35,494 bases of DNA from an uncultured Cellvibrionales bacterium (GTDB lineage: Bacteria; Pseudomonadota; Gammaproteobacteria; Pseudomonadales; Cellvibrionaceae), in NCBI GenBank assembly GCA_913050115.1, contig CAJWZU010000028.1, forward strand, positions 1 to 35,494, in the 5' to 3' direction. Of the stretch, positions 25,695 to 33,910 are shown piece after piece. Under the pieces are notes generated by a model. That model made no database searches, was not told the origin of the DNA, and saw nothing but the letters and a program-made list of their open reading frames with translations. The translations under genes were made by a program, and so were the position numbers. Positions within the stretch are counted from its first letter, which is position 1, and every line of letters begins with the position of its first letter.

Positions 25695-26474
25695 TTAGGC
25701 AATATCGAGCCAATCAAAGCCATCATCCTGACAGGCCCAGGTCACTTTCTTTATCGCTGCGGCGACATCCCCTAGCACCTGCTGGGCCAATGCTAATGAG
25801 TTGTTCTGTAAACTCATATGCGCCACTACTAAATGCTGCAGCCGGGGTAAATCCGCCCGCTGTAAAAAAGCGGCAGTTTGCTGGTTACTCAAATGCCCCC
25901 AAGGACCTCCCACCCTTCGTTTCAACGACGGTGGATAGGCACCACAGGCTAACATCATAGGGTCGTGATTAGCTTCCATCAGCAGTGCGTCGCAACTCCT
26001 AAAACTGTCTTCGACATGATTGGAAACGCTACCAAGATCGGTGAGAATACCCAAGCGCCTTAACCCCAGTTCAAATATAAACTGACAGGGTTCGCGCGCA
26101 TCATGAGGCACAGCCACAGGCTGTATCTTGAGCCCGGAAATAGAGAAGCCTTGATAGCCCTCAATCAGATTAAGCTCGGGCAACACGCCGAGATCTTTAC
26201 TGTGAAAGGTGCCCGGTGTCATATAGACAGGCAGTTTAAAACGTCGTGCCAATGGCGCAACACCTTTAATGTGATCGCCGTGCTCGTGCGTGACTAAAAC
26301 AGCAGCAAGATCTGATGCCTTTAAACCAAGGCGCTCGAGGCGCATAACGGTTTCTCTCGCGCTAAAGCCACAGTCGACTAGCAGAGCGACAGGTTGACCT
26401 TCGTCGCCCTGCCACTGCACCACGGTTCCGTTGCCCTTGCTACCGCTACCCAGTGATGCAAATCGAAAAGTCAC
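25695..26474 (-). CDS. MBL-fold metallo-hydrolase
   Basis: The 259-residue cytoplasmic enzyme belongs to the metallo-beta-lactamase fold and resembles the YycJ/WalJ and PhnP-like subgroup, which act as phosphodiesterases or nucleases. The metal-binding THEHGDH lies at residues 62-68, and further ligands are in VAVPHDAREP, LTDLGSVS, EANHDP and the late VVAHMS. The length is normal. The start is a GTG at 26474 that overlaps the last base of the bamC stop (TAGTG), implying translational coupling. The reaction is not settled from the sequence. Confidence 0.9.
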   Translation of the reverse strand: MTFRFASLGSGSKGNGTVVQWQGDEGQPVALLVDCGFSARETVMRLERLGLKASDLAAVLVTHEHGDHIKGVAPLARRFKLPVYMTPGTFHSKDLGVLPELNLIEGYQGFSISGLKIQPVAVPHDAREPCQFIFELGLRRLGILTDLGSVSNHVEDSFRSCDALLMEANHDPMMLACGAYPPSLKRRVGGPWGHLSNQQTAAFLQRADLPRLQHLVVAHMSLQNNSLALAQQVLGDVAAAIKKVTWACQDDGFDWLDIA

Positions 26475-27628
26475 TAGATTAAATTACGACGCAGTGTTTT
26501 CAGTAGCTTGCGCGCATCAACTGGCGCCAGCTGGCGGCCGTAGCCATCGCGAATACGCACTTGAATATCGAGTTCATCCCCACGAATAATCACCAAGTAA
26601 CCCGGTATATCATCCAGAGGATCACTACCTGCGCCGCTGACGCCAGAAAGTAAGGTGTTATCTACGGGCAAATGATTCAGCAACTGACTGAGTTTGTAGG
26701 GTGATGTCGGAACTTCGACCTCATTTGAGCCCCAGCTAAACCAGCTGTCACTTACCTCTACCGGTTTAACATAGCCGACATAATAGATGCCCACATTAAT
26801 GTCATCGTCGAGCAGTGTGAAGCCCTCGCGATTCACCGAGTAACCCAAGGTGGCCCAAGCGCGCTTGAATTCCAACTGCATTTTCAGCACTGGCTCGCCC
26901 TCAATTTGAGCCAAATTAACCTTGGAGCCACTGCCGATATTCTGTGCCAGCATCGAGGTACCGCCAGACATATCACTGGCCAATGTAGCCGCCAGCTCAT
27001 CCAATAAAATAGCTTCACGCTCTGGATTCATTGAACGCTGCGGCCAACGTACCTGCCCCGTTTCAGCAATAGTGCTGTCGATATTCATATGCACTACATG
27101 TATTTCAGAGGTGTCAGGCTGTACGCCCTGATCAATCTGCAAGCGAAATTTATCTTTTTTACTCAGGTCGTCTTTAAATTGAATCCAGCTGGTATCCAAA
27201 ATACCATTATTGGTATCGGCATAGACCACATCGAGGTTGTTTTTCGCCAAAAAGCTGCGCAGCTGGGGCCACACTTCACTGGGGGGCACATTAACAAGAA
27301 TCCAGCGACGGCCGGCCAGTTTTTGAATTTTGACGGTTTCTTCCAGCAAGTTAGCCGATAGGGACTGAGGCCGCGGCACCACAAACGCTTCATCGGGTTC
27401 GAAGTCGTCTTCGTTATTTATTTTTGGAATAGCGTAGAGCGCCTGCACACGCTGATTCTCAATACCGTCGGGCATCTGCAAAGGTTCAATAGCTTCTGAA
27501 CGCAGATAATCGTCGCCGCGATCACGAAAGTAGCCGTCGTCACCAAATAGCGAACCACAGCCACTGACTGACATTCCAAGTAAAGCCAATAGCGCGGCTT
27601 TTAATACAGATTCCTTACTCAACATCAT
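26474..27628 (-). CDS. bamC: Outer-membrane protein assembly factor BamC
   Basis: BamC is a lipoprotein of the BAM complex that folds outer-membrane proteins into the outer membrane. I start at 27628, where AAGAG lies just upstream; the in-frame start at 27658 would add ten polar residues before the signal. The signal ends in the lipobox SVSGC (Cys24), then a disordered N-terminal segment (YFRDRGDDYLRSEAIEPLQM) that in E. coli binds BamD. Two helix-grip domains follow (RRWILVNVPPSEVWPQLRSF, and later LKMQLEFKRAWATLGYSVNR). The end RIRDGYGRQLAP... is the second domain. It follows dapA, as in E. coli and many relatives. Confidence 0.94.
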   Translation of the reverse strand: MMLSKESVLKAALLALLGMSVSGCGSLFGDDGYFRDRGDDYLRSEAIEPLQMPDGIENQRVQALYAIPKINNEDDFEPDEAFVVPRPQSLSANLLEETVKIQKLAGRRWILVNVPPSEVWPQLRSFLAKNNLDVVYADTNNGILDTSWIQFKDDLSKKDKFRLQIDQGVQPDTSEIHVVHMNIDSTIAETGQVRWPQRSMNPEREAILLDELAATLASDMSGGTSMLAQNIGSGSKVNLAQIEGEPVLKMQLEFKRAWATLGYSVNREGFTLLDDDINVGIYYVGYVKPVEVSDSWFSWGSNEVEVPTSPYKLSQLLNHLPVDNTLLSGVSGAGSDPLDDIPGYLVIIRGDELDIQVRIRDGYGRQLAPVDARKLLKTLRRNLI

Positions 27629-27675
27629 ATCCACTCTTAAGCCTAATCTGGAACTCATTAAGGTATAAATTATGC

Positions 27676-28554
27676 CTAAACGATCTTAGCCGTCGCCAAC
27701 GCCGCTAATAAAGGCGCGCGATAGATTTCCGACAAAGGCGTCAGCGGCAGACGTATGCCCGGCATAATTAAGCCCATCTGCGCACAGGCCCACTTTACCG
27801 GAATAGGGTTGGCTTCGACAAACATCGCGTCATGCACGGGCATCAGCAGGTCATTAAGCGCGCGCGCGCCGTCGGCATCTCCCGCCAGCGCCAGCGAACA
27901 CATTTTGGCGACCTGTTCGGGAGCGATATTAGCCGTAACCGTAATTTCACCGGTACCGCCCATCAAAATCATCTCCACGGCGGTAGCATCATCACCGGAG
28001 ATGATATCAAAACTGACGTTAGCCGTGGCATCAATTAGCTGCTTGGCGCGTTCTAAGTCGCCGGTTGCCTCTTTAATGCCAATAATATTTTTGTGATCAA
28101 CCAGCCGCAACACGGTTTCCGGCAGCATATCGACACCGGTGCGCCCAGGTACGTTGTAGAGAACCTGCGGGATTTCGACCGCGTCAGCAATGGCCTTAAA
28201 GTGCAAGTACAAGCCTTCCTGAGTCGGCTTGTTGTAGTAAGGCGTCACCAACAGGCAGGCGTCGGCACCGGCATCTTTAGCGGCGCGGGTCAGCTCAATA
28301 GCTTCGGCGGTAGCGTTGGCGCCGGTACCGGCAATTACCGGAATACGACCGGCCACTTGGGCAACGATGCGTCGGACAACCTCTAAGTGTTCAGTAACGT
28401 TCAAAGTCGCCGATTCACCCGTGGTTCCGACCGCCACAATGGCATGGGTACCTTTTTCCAAATGCCAATCCACCAGTTTGTTCAGAGCGGTCCAATCCAA
28501 TTGATTATCATCGGTCATCGGTGTCACTAGGGCAACCATACTGCCTTGAATCAT
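27676..28554 (-). CDS. dapA: 4-hydroxy-tetrahydrodipicolinate synthase
   Basis: DapA condenses pyruvate with aspartate semialdehyde, the first committed step of diaminopimelate and lysine synthesis. I choose the ATG at 28554 because GGAGAGAG lies just before it; the TTG at 28575 would add seven residues. The 292-residue product then has the active-site Tyr133 (LYNVPGRTG) and the Schiff-base Lys161 (IIGIKEATGD) at the same numbers as in E. coli. GTTGESAT (43-50) is the conserved loop. It heads a likely operon with bamC (47 bases apart) and the MBL-fold gene. Confidence 0.97.
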   Translation of the reverse strand: MIQGSMVALVTPMTDDNQLDWTALNKLVDWHLEKGTHAIVAVGTTGESATLNVTEHLEVVRRIVAQVAGRIPVIAGTGANATAEAIELTRAAKDAGADACLLVTPYYNKPTQEGLYLHFKAIADAVEIPQVLYNVPGRTGVDMLPETVLRLVDHKNIIGIKEATGDLERAKQLIDATANVSFDIISGDDATAVEMILMGGTGEITVTANIAPEQVAKMCSLALAGDADGARALNDLLMPVHDAMFVEANPIPVKWACAQMGLIMPGIRLPLTPLSEIYRAPLLAALATAKIV

Positions 28555-28665
28555 TACTCTCTCCGTCGCTTTCAAACTGTCTTGCGGCTACTGCCACATA
28601 AAATGCTATGTTACTGACGCCCAAGGGTAGGCACAAGTTCCGTCATTGATGTACTTATATACGGC

Positions 28666-29760
28666 CTATTGATTAGCCGCGGCGACTTTATCGGCTGAAA
28701 AGTCCAGCATCCTCTGCAGCGGCTTCATCGCTCGCTCTCGCAGACCTTCATCGACAAAAATCTCACACCCTTGCAGCGAGTCTGTACTGGAGCCATCCGC
28801 TGCTTCCAACACCTGCACTAGGCTCTCCAGCTCATTCATTGCCATCCATGGGCAACTAGCACAGCTACGACAAGTGGCCCCGGAACCGGCGGTGGGCGCA
28901 ACAATGAACTCTTTATCTGGGCACAGCTGCTGCATCTTGTAAAAAATGCCTTGATCTGTAGCGACAATAAAACGCTGATTAGGCAGTCTTTGGGCAGCGC
29001 TAATCAACTGCGATGTGGAGCCGGCCACATCCGCCAGCTCCACCACCGCATTGGGTGATTCCGGATGCACCAGTATCGCCGCATCTGGGTAGAGCGCCTT
29101 TAGATCTTCAATACCTTTTGCCTTAAATTCTTCATGCACAATACAGGCACTGTCCCACAGCAGCACATCGGCTCCGGTCTGACGCTGCACATACTCACCT
29201 AAATGTTTGTCGGGGGCCCAGAGGATTTTCTCGCCTTTGGCATCGAGTGCGTCGACCACATCCAGAGCAATACTGGAGGTCACTACCCAGTCGGCGCGTG
29301 CCTTTACCGCGGCCGAGGTATTGGCGTAAACCACCACTGTACGATCAGGGTGTTGATCACAAAACTTGGAAAACTCATCAATCGGACAGCCGAGATCCAG
29401 CGAGCAGGTTGCTTCTAGTGTCGGCATCAGCACACGTTTGTGCGGCGTAAGAATTTTAGCGGTCTCGCCCATAAACTTAACCCCGGCGACAATCAGCGTC
29501 TCGGCCGGATGATCGCGACCAAAGCGTGCCATCTCCAACGAATCAGACACACAACCGCCGGTCTCTTCGGCTAGCGCCTGAATGACCGGGTCACAGTAAT
29601 AGTGAGCCACAAGCACGGCATTGCGCGCGCGCAACAGTTGGGTGATACGCGCTTTATAGTCTGAAACTTGCTCCGGAGTGTATGTCGGCTGATCGTGATC
29701 ATTAGCCAAATAGGCCTTAACTTGATCGCGAGGGGTGCAGGTATTATCGACTACAGACAT
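28666..29760 (-). CDS. nadA: Quinolinate synthase A
   Basis: NadA condenses iminoaspartate with dihydroxyacetone phosphate to quinolinate, an early step of NAD synthesis, using a [4Fe-4S] cluster. I take the ATG at 29760 (MSVVDNTC...), which gives 364 residues; an earlier start at 29793 would add 11 but lies beside the tRNA terminator. Conserved blocks are [55 protein letters not shown] and [14 protein letters not shown], with the cluster Cys in the last three. The gene follows tRNA-Lys, a familiar order in gammaproteobacteria. Confidence 0.96.
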   Translation of the reverse strand: MSVVDNTCTPRDQVKAYLANDHDQPTYTPEQVSDYKARITQLLRARNAVLVAHYYCDPVIQALAEETGGCVSDSLEMARFGRDHPAETLIVAGVKFMGETAKILTPHKRVLMPTLEATCSLDLGCPIDEFSKFCDQHPDRTVVVYANTSAAVKARADWVVTSSIALDVVDALDAKGEKILWAPDKHLGEYVQRQTGADVLLWDSACIVHEEFKAKGIEDLKALYPDAAILVHPESPNAVVELADVAGSTSQLISAAQRLPNQRFIVATDQGIFYKMQQLCPDKEFIVAPTAGSGATCRSCASCPWMAMNELESLVQVLEAADGSSTDSLQGCEIFVDEGLRERAMKPLQRMLDFSADKVAAANQ

Positions 29761-29802
29761 GTAACGCTCGCTTAGCTGACGACTCGCCAGCAAAAAAAGA
29801 CG

Positions 29803-29834
29803 AAAAAAAGGGGATACCTAACGGTATCCCCTTT
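29803..29834 (-). terminator. Intrinsic terminator after tRNA-Lys
   Basis: GGGGATACC (minus strand) pairs with GGTATCCCC around a TAAC-type loop, followed by seven T residues. It lies only six bases after the tRNA 3' end and about 40 bases before the nadA start, so nadA needs read-through or a promoter within that gap. Confidence 0.92.
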
Positions 29835-29839
29835 AAATA

Positions 29840-29915
29840 TGGTGGGTCGTACGGGATTCGAACCTGTGACCAATTGGTTAAAAGCCAACTGCTCTACCAA
29901 CTGAGCTAACGACCC
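29840..29915 (-). tRNA. tRNA-Lys (anticodon TTT)
   Basis: The minus-strand sequence starts GGGTCGTTAGCTCAGTTGG and ends in the TTCGAATCCCGTACGACCC arm followed by ACCA, with the CCA encoded. The acceptor stem GGGTCGT/ACGACCC, the D-arm with TAGCTCAGTTGGTAGAGC, the anticodon loop CTTTTAA with TTT and the GTTCGAATC T-loop are all complete. It is 76 bases long and reads AAA/AAG codons. Confidence 0.98.
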
Positions 29916-30051
29916 TCTGAAGGAGGCGCGTATCTTACTCCCTGGTGAAAAAATGACAAGTACTTTTTTTACCTAATGCATTACCGATAGATGACGCCCC
30001 TTTACCTGCCGCACCGGGCTAACAGGTTAGAGTAATCTATGCTCAGGTGGA

Positions 30052-30738
30052 TCAAGCGCCATAGATCGTCTGATCTTCTAACCCTGCCTGAATAAAGCCC
30101 TGCCTGCGCAGACGGCAGCTGTCGCAAACGCCACAGGCTTTACCACTATCGGTGGCCTGATAGCAGGACACAGTAGTGAAGTAGTCAACGCCAAGCGCCA
30201 TTCCCCGCTGAATAATCTCGGCTTTAGTCAAATCAATTAAAGGCGTTCGAATACGCAACTTACGCCCCTCAACACCAGCCTTTGTGGCCAAGTTAGCCAT
30301 CACCTCAAAAGCGGCTATATAGTCGGGGCGACAATCTGGGTAACCGGAGTAATCCACTGCGTTAACGCCGATAAATATATCATCAGCACCCAAAACCTCG
30401 GCCCAGCCCAACGCGATCGACAAAAACACGGTATTACGTGCGGGCACGTAGGTGACGGGAATGCCCGTACCTTCTTCTTCGGGCACATCAATACTGTCAT
30501 CGGTAAGCGCAGAGCCACCGATGGTGCGTAAATCCAACAACACCTCTTTGTGCTCAACCGCACCCATAACTTCGGCCGTGCGCGAGGCCGCCAACAACTC
30601 CGCCCGATGGCGCTGACCGTAATCAAAGCTCAAGGTGTAACAGTCATAACCCTCACTTCTAGCCATCGCCAAAACCGTGGTGGAGTCTAGACCACCGGAA
30701 ACCAATACCAATGCGCGTTTTTTTTCAGACATAACCAT
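30052..30738 (-). CDS. queC: 7-cyano-7-deazaguanine synthase
   Basis: QueC converts 7-carboxy-7-deazaguanine with ammonia and ATP to preQ0, a step of queuosine (tRNA) synthesis. The 228-residue protein has the ATP-pyrophosphatase loop [10 protein letters not shown] (residues ~12-21), FDYGQRH, the conserved [18 protein letters not shown] and the zinc-binding Cys cluster [20 protein letters not shown] near the C-terminus. The queE stop is directly followed by the ATG at 30738; the ATG two codons later (30732) with GGAAGG at better spacing is as likely. It forms an operon with queE. Confidence 0.97.
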   Translation of the reverse strand: MVMSEKKRALVLVSGGLDSTTVLAMARSEGYDCYTLSFDYGQRHRAELLAASRTAEVMGAVEHKEVLLDLRTIGGSALTDDSIDVPEEEGTGIPVTYVPARNTVFLSIALGWAEVLGADDIFIGVNAVDYSGYPDCRPDYIAAFEVMANLATKAGVEGRKLRIRTPLIDLTKAEIIQRGMALGVDYFTTVSCYQATDSGKACGVCDSCRLRRQGFIQAGLEDQTIYGA

Positions 30739-31398
30739 TTACCTTCCAGCCTCATCGGACCAAAGTATCTTGTGCAATTGCAGCTGAAAGCGCACCGGTA
30801 AGTTATCCGCTACTATCCAATCGGCTAAGTCGCGAGCTTCTATCTGACCGAAACTAGGCGAAAAGAGCACATCACTAACACGCCCGCACAGCTGGTGTTC
30901 ATCGACTTTAAGTCGCGCCCAGTCGTAGTCACTGCGCGAACAGATGACAAACTTGATTTGATCATGGACTGTCAGCAACGAAATATTCTGCCACAGATTG
31001 CGGTGACTCTCATTGGAATCCGGCGTTTTCAAGTCCATCACGCGACTAACACGGCTGTCGACCTCGCTCACATCCAGAGCGCCACTGGTCTCCAGAGATA
31101 CCTCATAACCCTCATCACAAAGGCGCTGCATTAACTGAATAACCTGTTTTTGCGCCAGAGGCTCGCCCCCTGTCACGCAGATATGGCGCGGCTTAAACTC
31201 GGCCACTTGAGCACAAATAGCATCAAAACTTAGACGCTCGCCACCAAAAAAGGCATATTCAGAATCGCAATACTGGCAGCGTAACGGACACCCCGTCAGC
31301 CTCACAAACACTGTCGGCAGGCCTATAGTGCGCGATTCACCTTGCAGCGAGAAGAATATCTCGGTGATTTTTAACGTCTGATCACTCATGGGTACCAC
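30739..31398 (-). CDS. queE: 7-carboxy-7-deazaguanine synthase (radical SAM)
   Basis: QueE is a radical-SAM enzyme that contracts the ring of 6-carboxytetrahydropterin to 7-carboxy-7-deazaguanine for queuosine synthesis. The 219-residue protein carries FFSLQGES near the start, the cluster motif CPLRCQYC (C-x3-C-x2-C, residues ~37-44) and CVTGGEPL (~73-80). The start may be the ATG at 31389 (MSDQTLK) instead of the GTG at 31398; neither has a good ribosome binding site. It is divergent from the gene at 31559, with about 160 bases between. The queE-queC-tRNA-Lys order is one I recall from Pseudomonas. Confidence 0.95.
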   Translation of the reverse strand: MVPMSDQTLKITEIFFSLQGESRTIGLPTVFVRLTGCPLRCQYCDSEYAFFGGERLSFDAICAQVAEFKPRHICVTGGEPLAQKQVIQLMQRLCDEGYEVSLETSGALDVSEVDSRVSRVMDLKTPDSNESHRNLWQNISLLTVHDQIKFVICSRSDYDWARLKVDEHQLCGRVSDVLFSPSFGQIEARDLADWIVADNLPVRFQLQLHKILWSDEAGR

Positions 31399-31558
31399 TG
31401 CTATCGAAAAATAGCCCTGACAAAAAAGAGAGGCATTTTACCCAATGCACAGCTGCGCCACCAGAGCCTGAGTTCACAGCAGAAAGTGTAAAGCTCTGTT
31501 ATTCTATGGTATCTAATATATTATCGCCTTTTAGGCACGCAATTATTAAAGTATAGCT

Positions 31559-31885
31559 ATGCCGGTAAAACCCGATATCACCAAAAATATGATCCGCGCC
31601 GAAATCGATGCGCAGATTAACGCCTACCTGCAAGAAGGTGGCGAAGTCGCGGCTGTCGATAAAGGTAGTAGCGGACGCGACAACCCCGACCAAGCGCTAC
31701 CACCGCAAGCATTCAACCAGCCGAGAGCCCAGCGAACGCCTGTCGGCGACACTATATCCAATATCGAAGCTCGAAAAAAACCGCCAACAAATAACAAGGT
31801 CGCCAGTAACAAACCCGCTAAAAAAGAGATGCTTCTCGATGATTTTGGTGAACCCTTGCGCTGGCAATGGAAACAGAGTGATTAG
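31559..31885 (+). CDS. Small hydrophilic protein, possibly SutA-like
   Basis: The 108-residue protein is polar and without membrane or signal segments. The N-terminal region has a helix ending in a Gly-Gly turn, IRAEIDAQINAYLQEGGEVA, and a short VDKGSSG, which resembles the segment FLxxGGxVxxI of SutA and related small proteins that bind RNA polymerase. The middle is disordered (Pro, Gln, Asn-rich), and the C-terminal LLDDFGEPLRWQWKQSD is aromatic and acidic and may form a short binding motif. The relation to SutA is weak and from memory. Codon use looks ordinary, and I favour this frame over the two overlapping ones. Confidence 0.7.
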   Translation: MPVKPDITKNMIRAEIDAQINAYLQEGGEVAAVDKGSSGRDNPDQALPPQAFNQPRAQRTPVGDTISNIEARKKPPTNNKVASNKPAKKEMLLDDFGEPLRWQWKQSD

Positions 31886-32237
31886 CCCCACCCAGCGACT
31901 TGAAGCCTTATTCGAGCTGAACGGCTAGTCATACCGAGCTTTACCAGCAAAACTGAACACTTTTTTAAGCAGCGCTTTTTCAAATTCCTTAAAGCCCAAA
32001 CAAGCCAGAACTCCGAGCTTTATCTCGCGCGTGTAATTATCTTCGATAGAGTCAAATAATAGCCACCTCACCGGCTCTCAACTGATCATTGGCTCGCAGT
32101 GCGAAGTGACCAGTCCGAGATTATCGATACCGACCGGCACTCACAAAGCATATGAGCATTATGTTCGAGCAACCCTGTGTCCGCATACCCTAAACTGCAT
32201 GACGAAACTGCCGCAGCATAGGTAATTCATGCAGCGC
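31886..32237. other. Intergenic spacer, 352 bases
   Basis: No supported gene. A plus frame at 31904-32059 has 52 codons without a stop or a start and reads like a degenerate piece (HFFKQRFFKFLKAQTSQNSE), which could be a relic or chance. Confidence 0.5.
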
Positions 32238-33167
32238 TCAGGACTTTTTATAGGGCCGCTGTTCACCTTCAGGCCTAGTTTTAAAGCGCCGATGCACCCA
32301 TAGGTACTGCTCCGGACATTCGGCGATGGCGGCTTCGATATGCTGATTCACCAACGTTGCGTCAGCTACATCATCACCCGAGGGGAAGTTTTCAAGCGCC
32401 GGCTTAATCACCACCCGGTAGTAACCGCGCTCATCGCGATAGTGCGAAAAGGGCAATAACGCAGCACGACTGACCTTGGCGATACGGGCGGAGCCTGTAA
32501 CAGTAGCCGCTTGCTGACCAAAAAATGGCGCAAACACGCTGTGTTTGGCGCCGTAATCTTGATCTGGGGCATACCAAGCCAAATTGCCGCGACGCAACGT
32601 TTTTACCAGCTTGCCCATATCGCTGCGTAAAATGGAGTCGCCAAATTGATCTCGCGCCTTAGTAACCTGATAGGCCATAACGGGATCTTTATGCTTGCGA
32701 TAGACGGTGTCTACGCGTTGGTAGTAAGCGACAATGCGTCCGGCCACATCGATGGTGGTGAAATGCGCACCCAGCAAAAGCGCACCGCGCCCTTCGGCCT
32801 GCGCTTTTTCGATATGCTCTAGCCCTTCAATAATGTGCCTACCCTTAAATTTATCAGCTTGCCCCCAAAGGGCGGCGCCGGCCTCAAAAAAAGTGATACC
32901 AACCGAAACCATCGATTCTTTTACTACAGCGGCCTGCTCACTGGAATTAAGCTGAGGAAAACAAAGAGCAATATTAACCTCCGCTATGGCGCGGCGCTGG
33001 CCGGCACAACGGTAGAGCAGCAAACCTAAACCACGCCCCAAGCAAAGAGAGAACGCCAGCGGCATTAGAGCAATAACTTTTAACAGACCCACCAGGAACC
33101 AAGACGGCCAATGTTGTGGCAACAACAGAGACTTATCAAATGCGGGAGGGGTTTTTTTGTAGGACAT
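32238..33167 (-). CDS. lpxL: Lipid A lauroyl-type acyltransferase
   Basis: This inner-membrane enzyme adds a secondary acyl chain to lipid A precursors during lipopolysaccharide synthesis. The 309-residue protein has one hydrophobic N-terminal segment (SWFLVGLLKVIALMPLAFSL), the catalytic HxxxxD in GAHFTTIDVAGR (residues ~133-144), WYAPDQDYG and the C-terminal YLWVHRRFKTRPEGE, all typical. Whether it adds C12 or another chain is not visible, nor whether it acts as LpxL or LpxM. It lies 83 bases after grxD on the same strand, but a terminator separates them, so it has its own promoter. Confidence 0.92.
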   Translation of the reverse strand: MSYKKTPPAFDKSLLLPQHWPSWFLVGLLKVIALMPLAFSLCLGRGLGLLLYRCAGQRRAIAEVNIALCFPQLNSSEQAAVVKESMVSVGITFFEAGAALWGQADKFKGRHIIEGLEHIEKAQAEGRGALLLGAHFTTIDVAGRIVAYYQRVDTVYRKHKDPVMAYQVTKARDQFGDSILRSDMGKLVKTLRRGNLAWYAPDQDYGAKHSVFAPFFGQQAATVTGSARIAKVSRAALLPFSHYRDERGYYRVVIKPALENFPSGDDVADATLVNQHIEAAIAECPEQYLWVHRRFKTRPEGEQRPYKKS

Positions 33168-33195
33168 AATTTAACAATAACAGCCTAGAGGATAC

Positions 33196-33221
33196 AAAAA
33201 TCCCAGCACGCAGGCTGGGAT
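33196..33221 (-). terminator. Intrinsic terminator after grxD
   Basis: ATCCCAGC and GCTGGGAT pair around a six-base loop, followed by TTTTTG on the minus strand. It lies about 30 bases after the grxD stop and ends that short transcript. Confidence 0.85.
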
Positions 33222-33250
33222 CTCTTTGCGCCGAGTCTTTCGCTAATCGA

Positions 33251-33574
33251 TTACTCAGCTGCAGGCGCCGCTTCGTCAACCAGCTCTTTTAACTCGCCCT
33301 TTTCATGCATCTCGGTGATGATGTCGCAACCACCAATCAGTTCACCTTTAATCCACAATTGTGGAAAAGTTGGCCAGTTAGCAAACTTAGGCAGCTCTGA
33401 ACGAATTTCTGGATTGCTGAGGATATCAACATATGCAAAGCGCTGACCACAGGCCATCAATGCCTGTACTGTGCGCGAAGAAAAACCGCACTGAGGCGCA
33501 TTAGGCGAGCCTTTCATGTACAAAAGGATCTCGTTGTCTTCGATTTGCTGCTTGATAGTGTCCAGAATTGCCAT
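33251..33574 (-). CDS. grxD: Monothiol glutaredoxin
   Basis: The 107-residue protein is a cytoplasmic monothiol glutaredoxin, which binds and transfers [2Fe-2S] clusters and supports iron homeostasis. The active-site CGFS (residues 29-32) lies in PQCGFSSRTVQALM, and family blocks LYMKGSP, WPTFPQLWIKGELIGG and GGCDIITEM follow. The C-terminal extension VDEAAPAAE is acidic and low in complexity. It is monocistronic, with a terminator downstream. Confidence 0.97.
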   Translation of the reverse strand: MAILDTIKQQIEDNEILLYMKGSPNAPQCGFSSRTVQALMACGQRFAYVDILSNPEIRSELPKFANWPTFPQLWIKGELIGGCDIITEMHEKGELKELVDEAAPAAE

Positions 33575-33910
33575 TGTTATTACCTATTGATTCATTATTT
33601 AAAGCTATCTGAGAACACCGTTAATATCGGACCAATGCACTCAAGTATTGCCGCTATTCTAACTCAGTTTTGACAGTGATACAGCCCTAGGCAGCTCTGA
33701 TATACAAGGCATTGTCTCGGATGTACAAAGCGATTGGCGATTAAGGTGCAACTCCGACAGTTATTAGCTCCCACAAAACCTGCATATTCACCATCTGTGG
33801 TGATCAAGTCATGTGTCAACCTGACAATATACTGCAGCAAGGGTAGGCACGACAAAGAGTGTGGGTCGGGCTGAGTATCACGAAGAGCGAGGCGTTTATA
33901 CCAGCGGCGC
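33575..33910. other. Spacer upstream of grxD and downstream of hyuB
   Basis: About 336 bases. A minus-strand frame (33664-33939) overlaps the hyuB stop; I consider it chance. No other feature is seen. Confidence 0.5.

Noticed and set aside
31904-32059. Plus-strand open stretch of 52 codons after the SutA-like gene
   Set aside because: No ATG or GTG in the frame and an expected length by chance.
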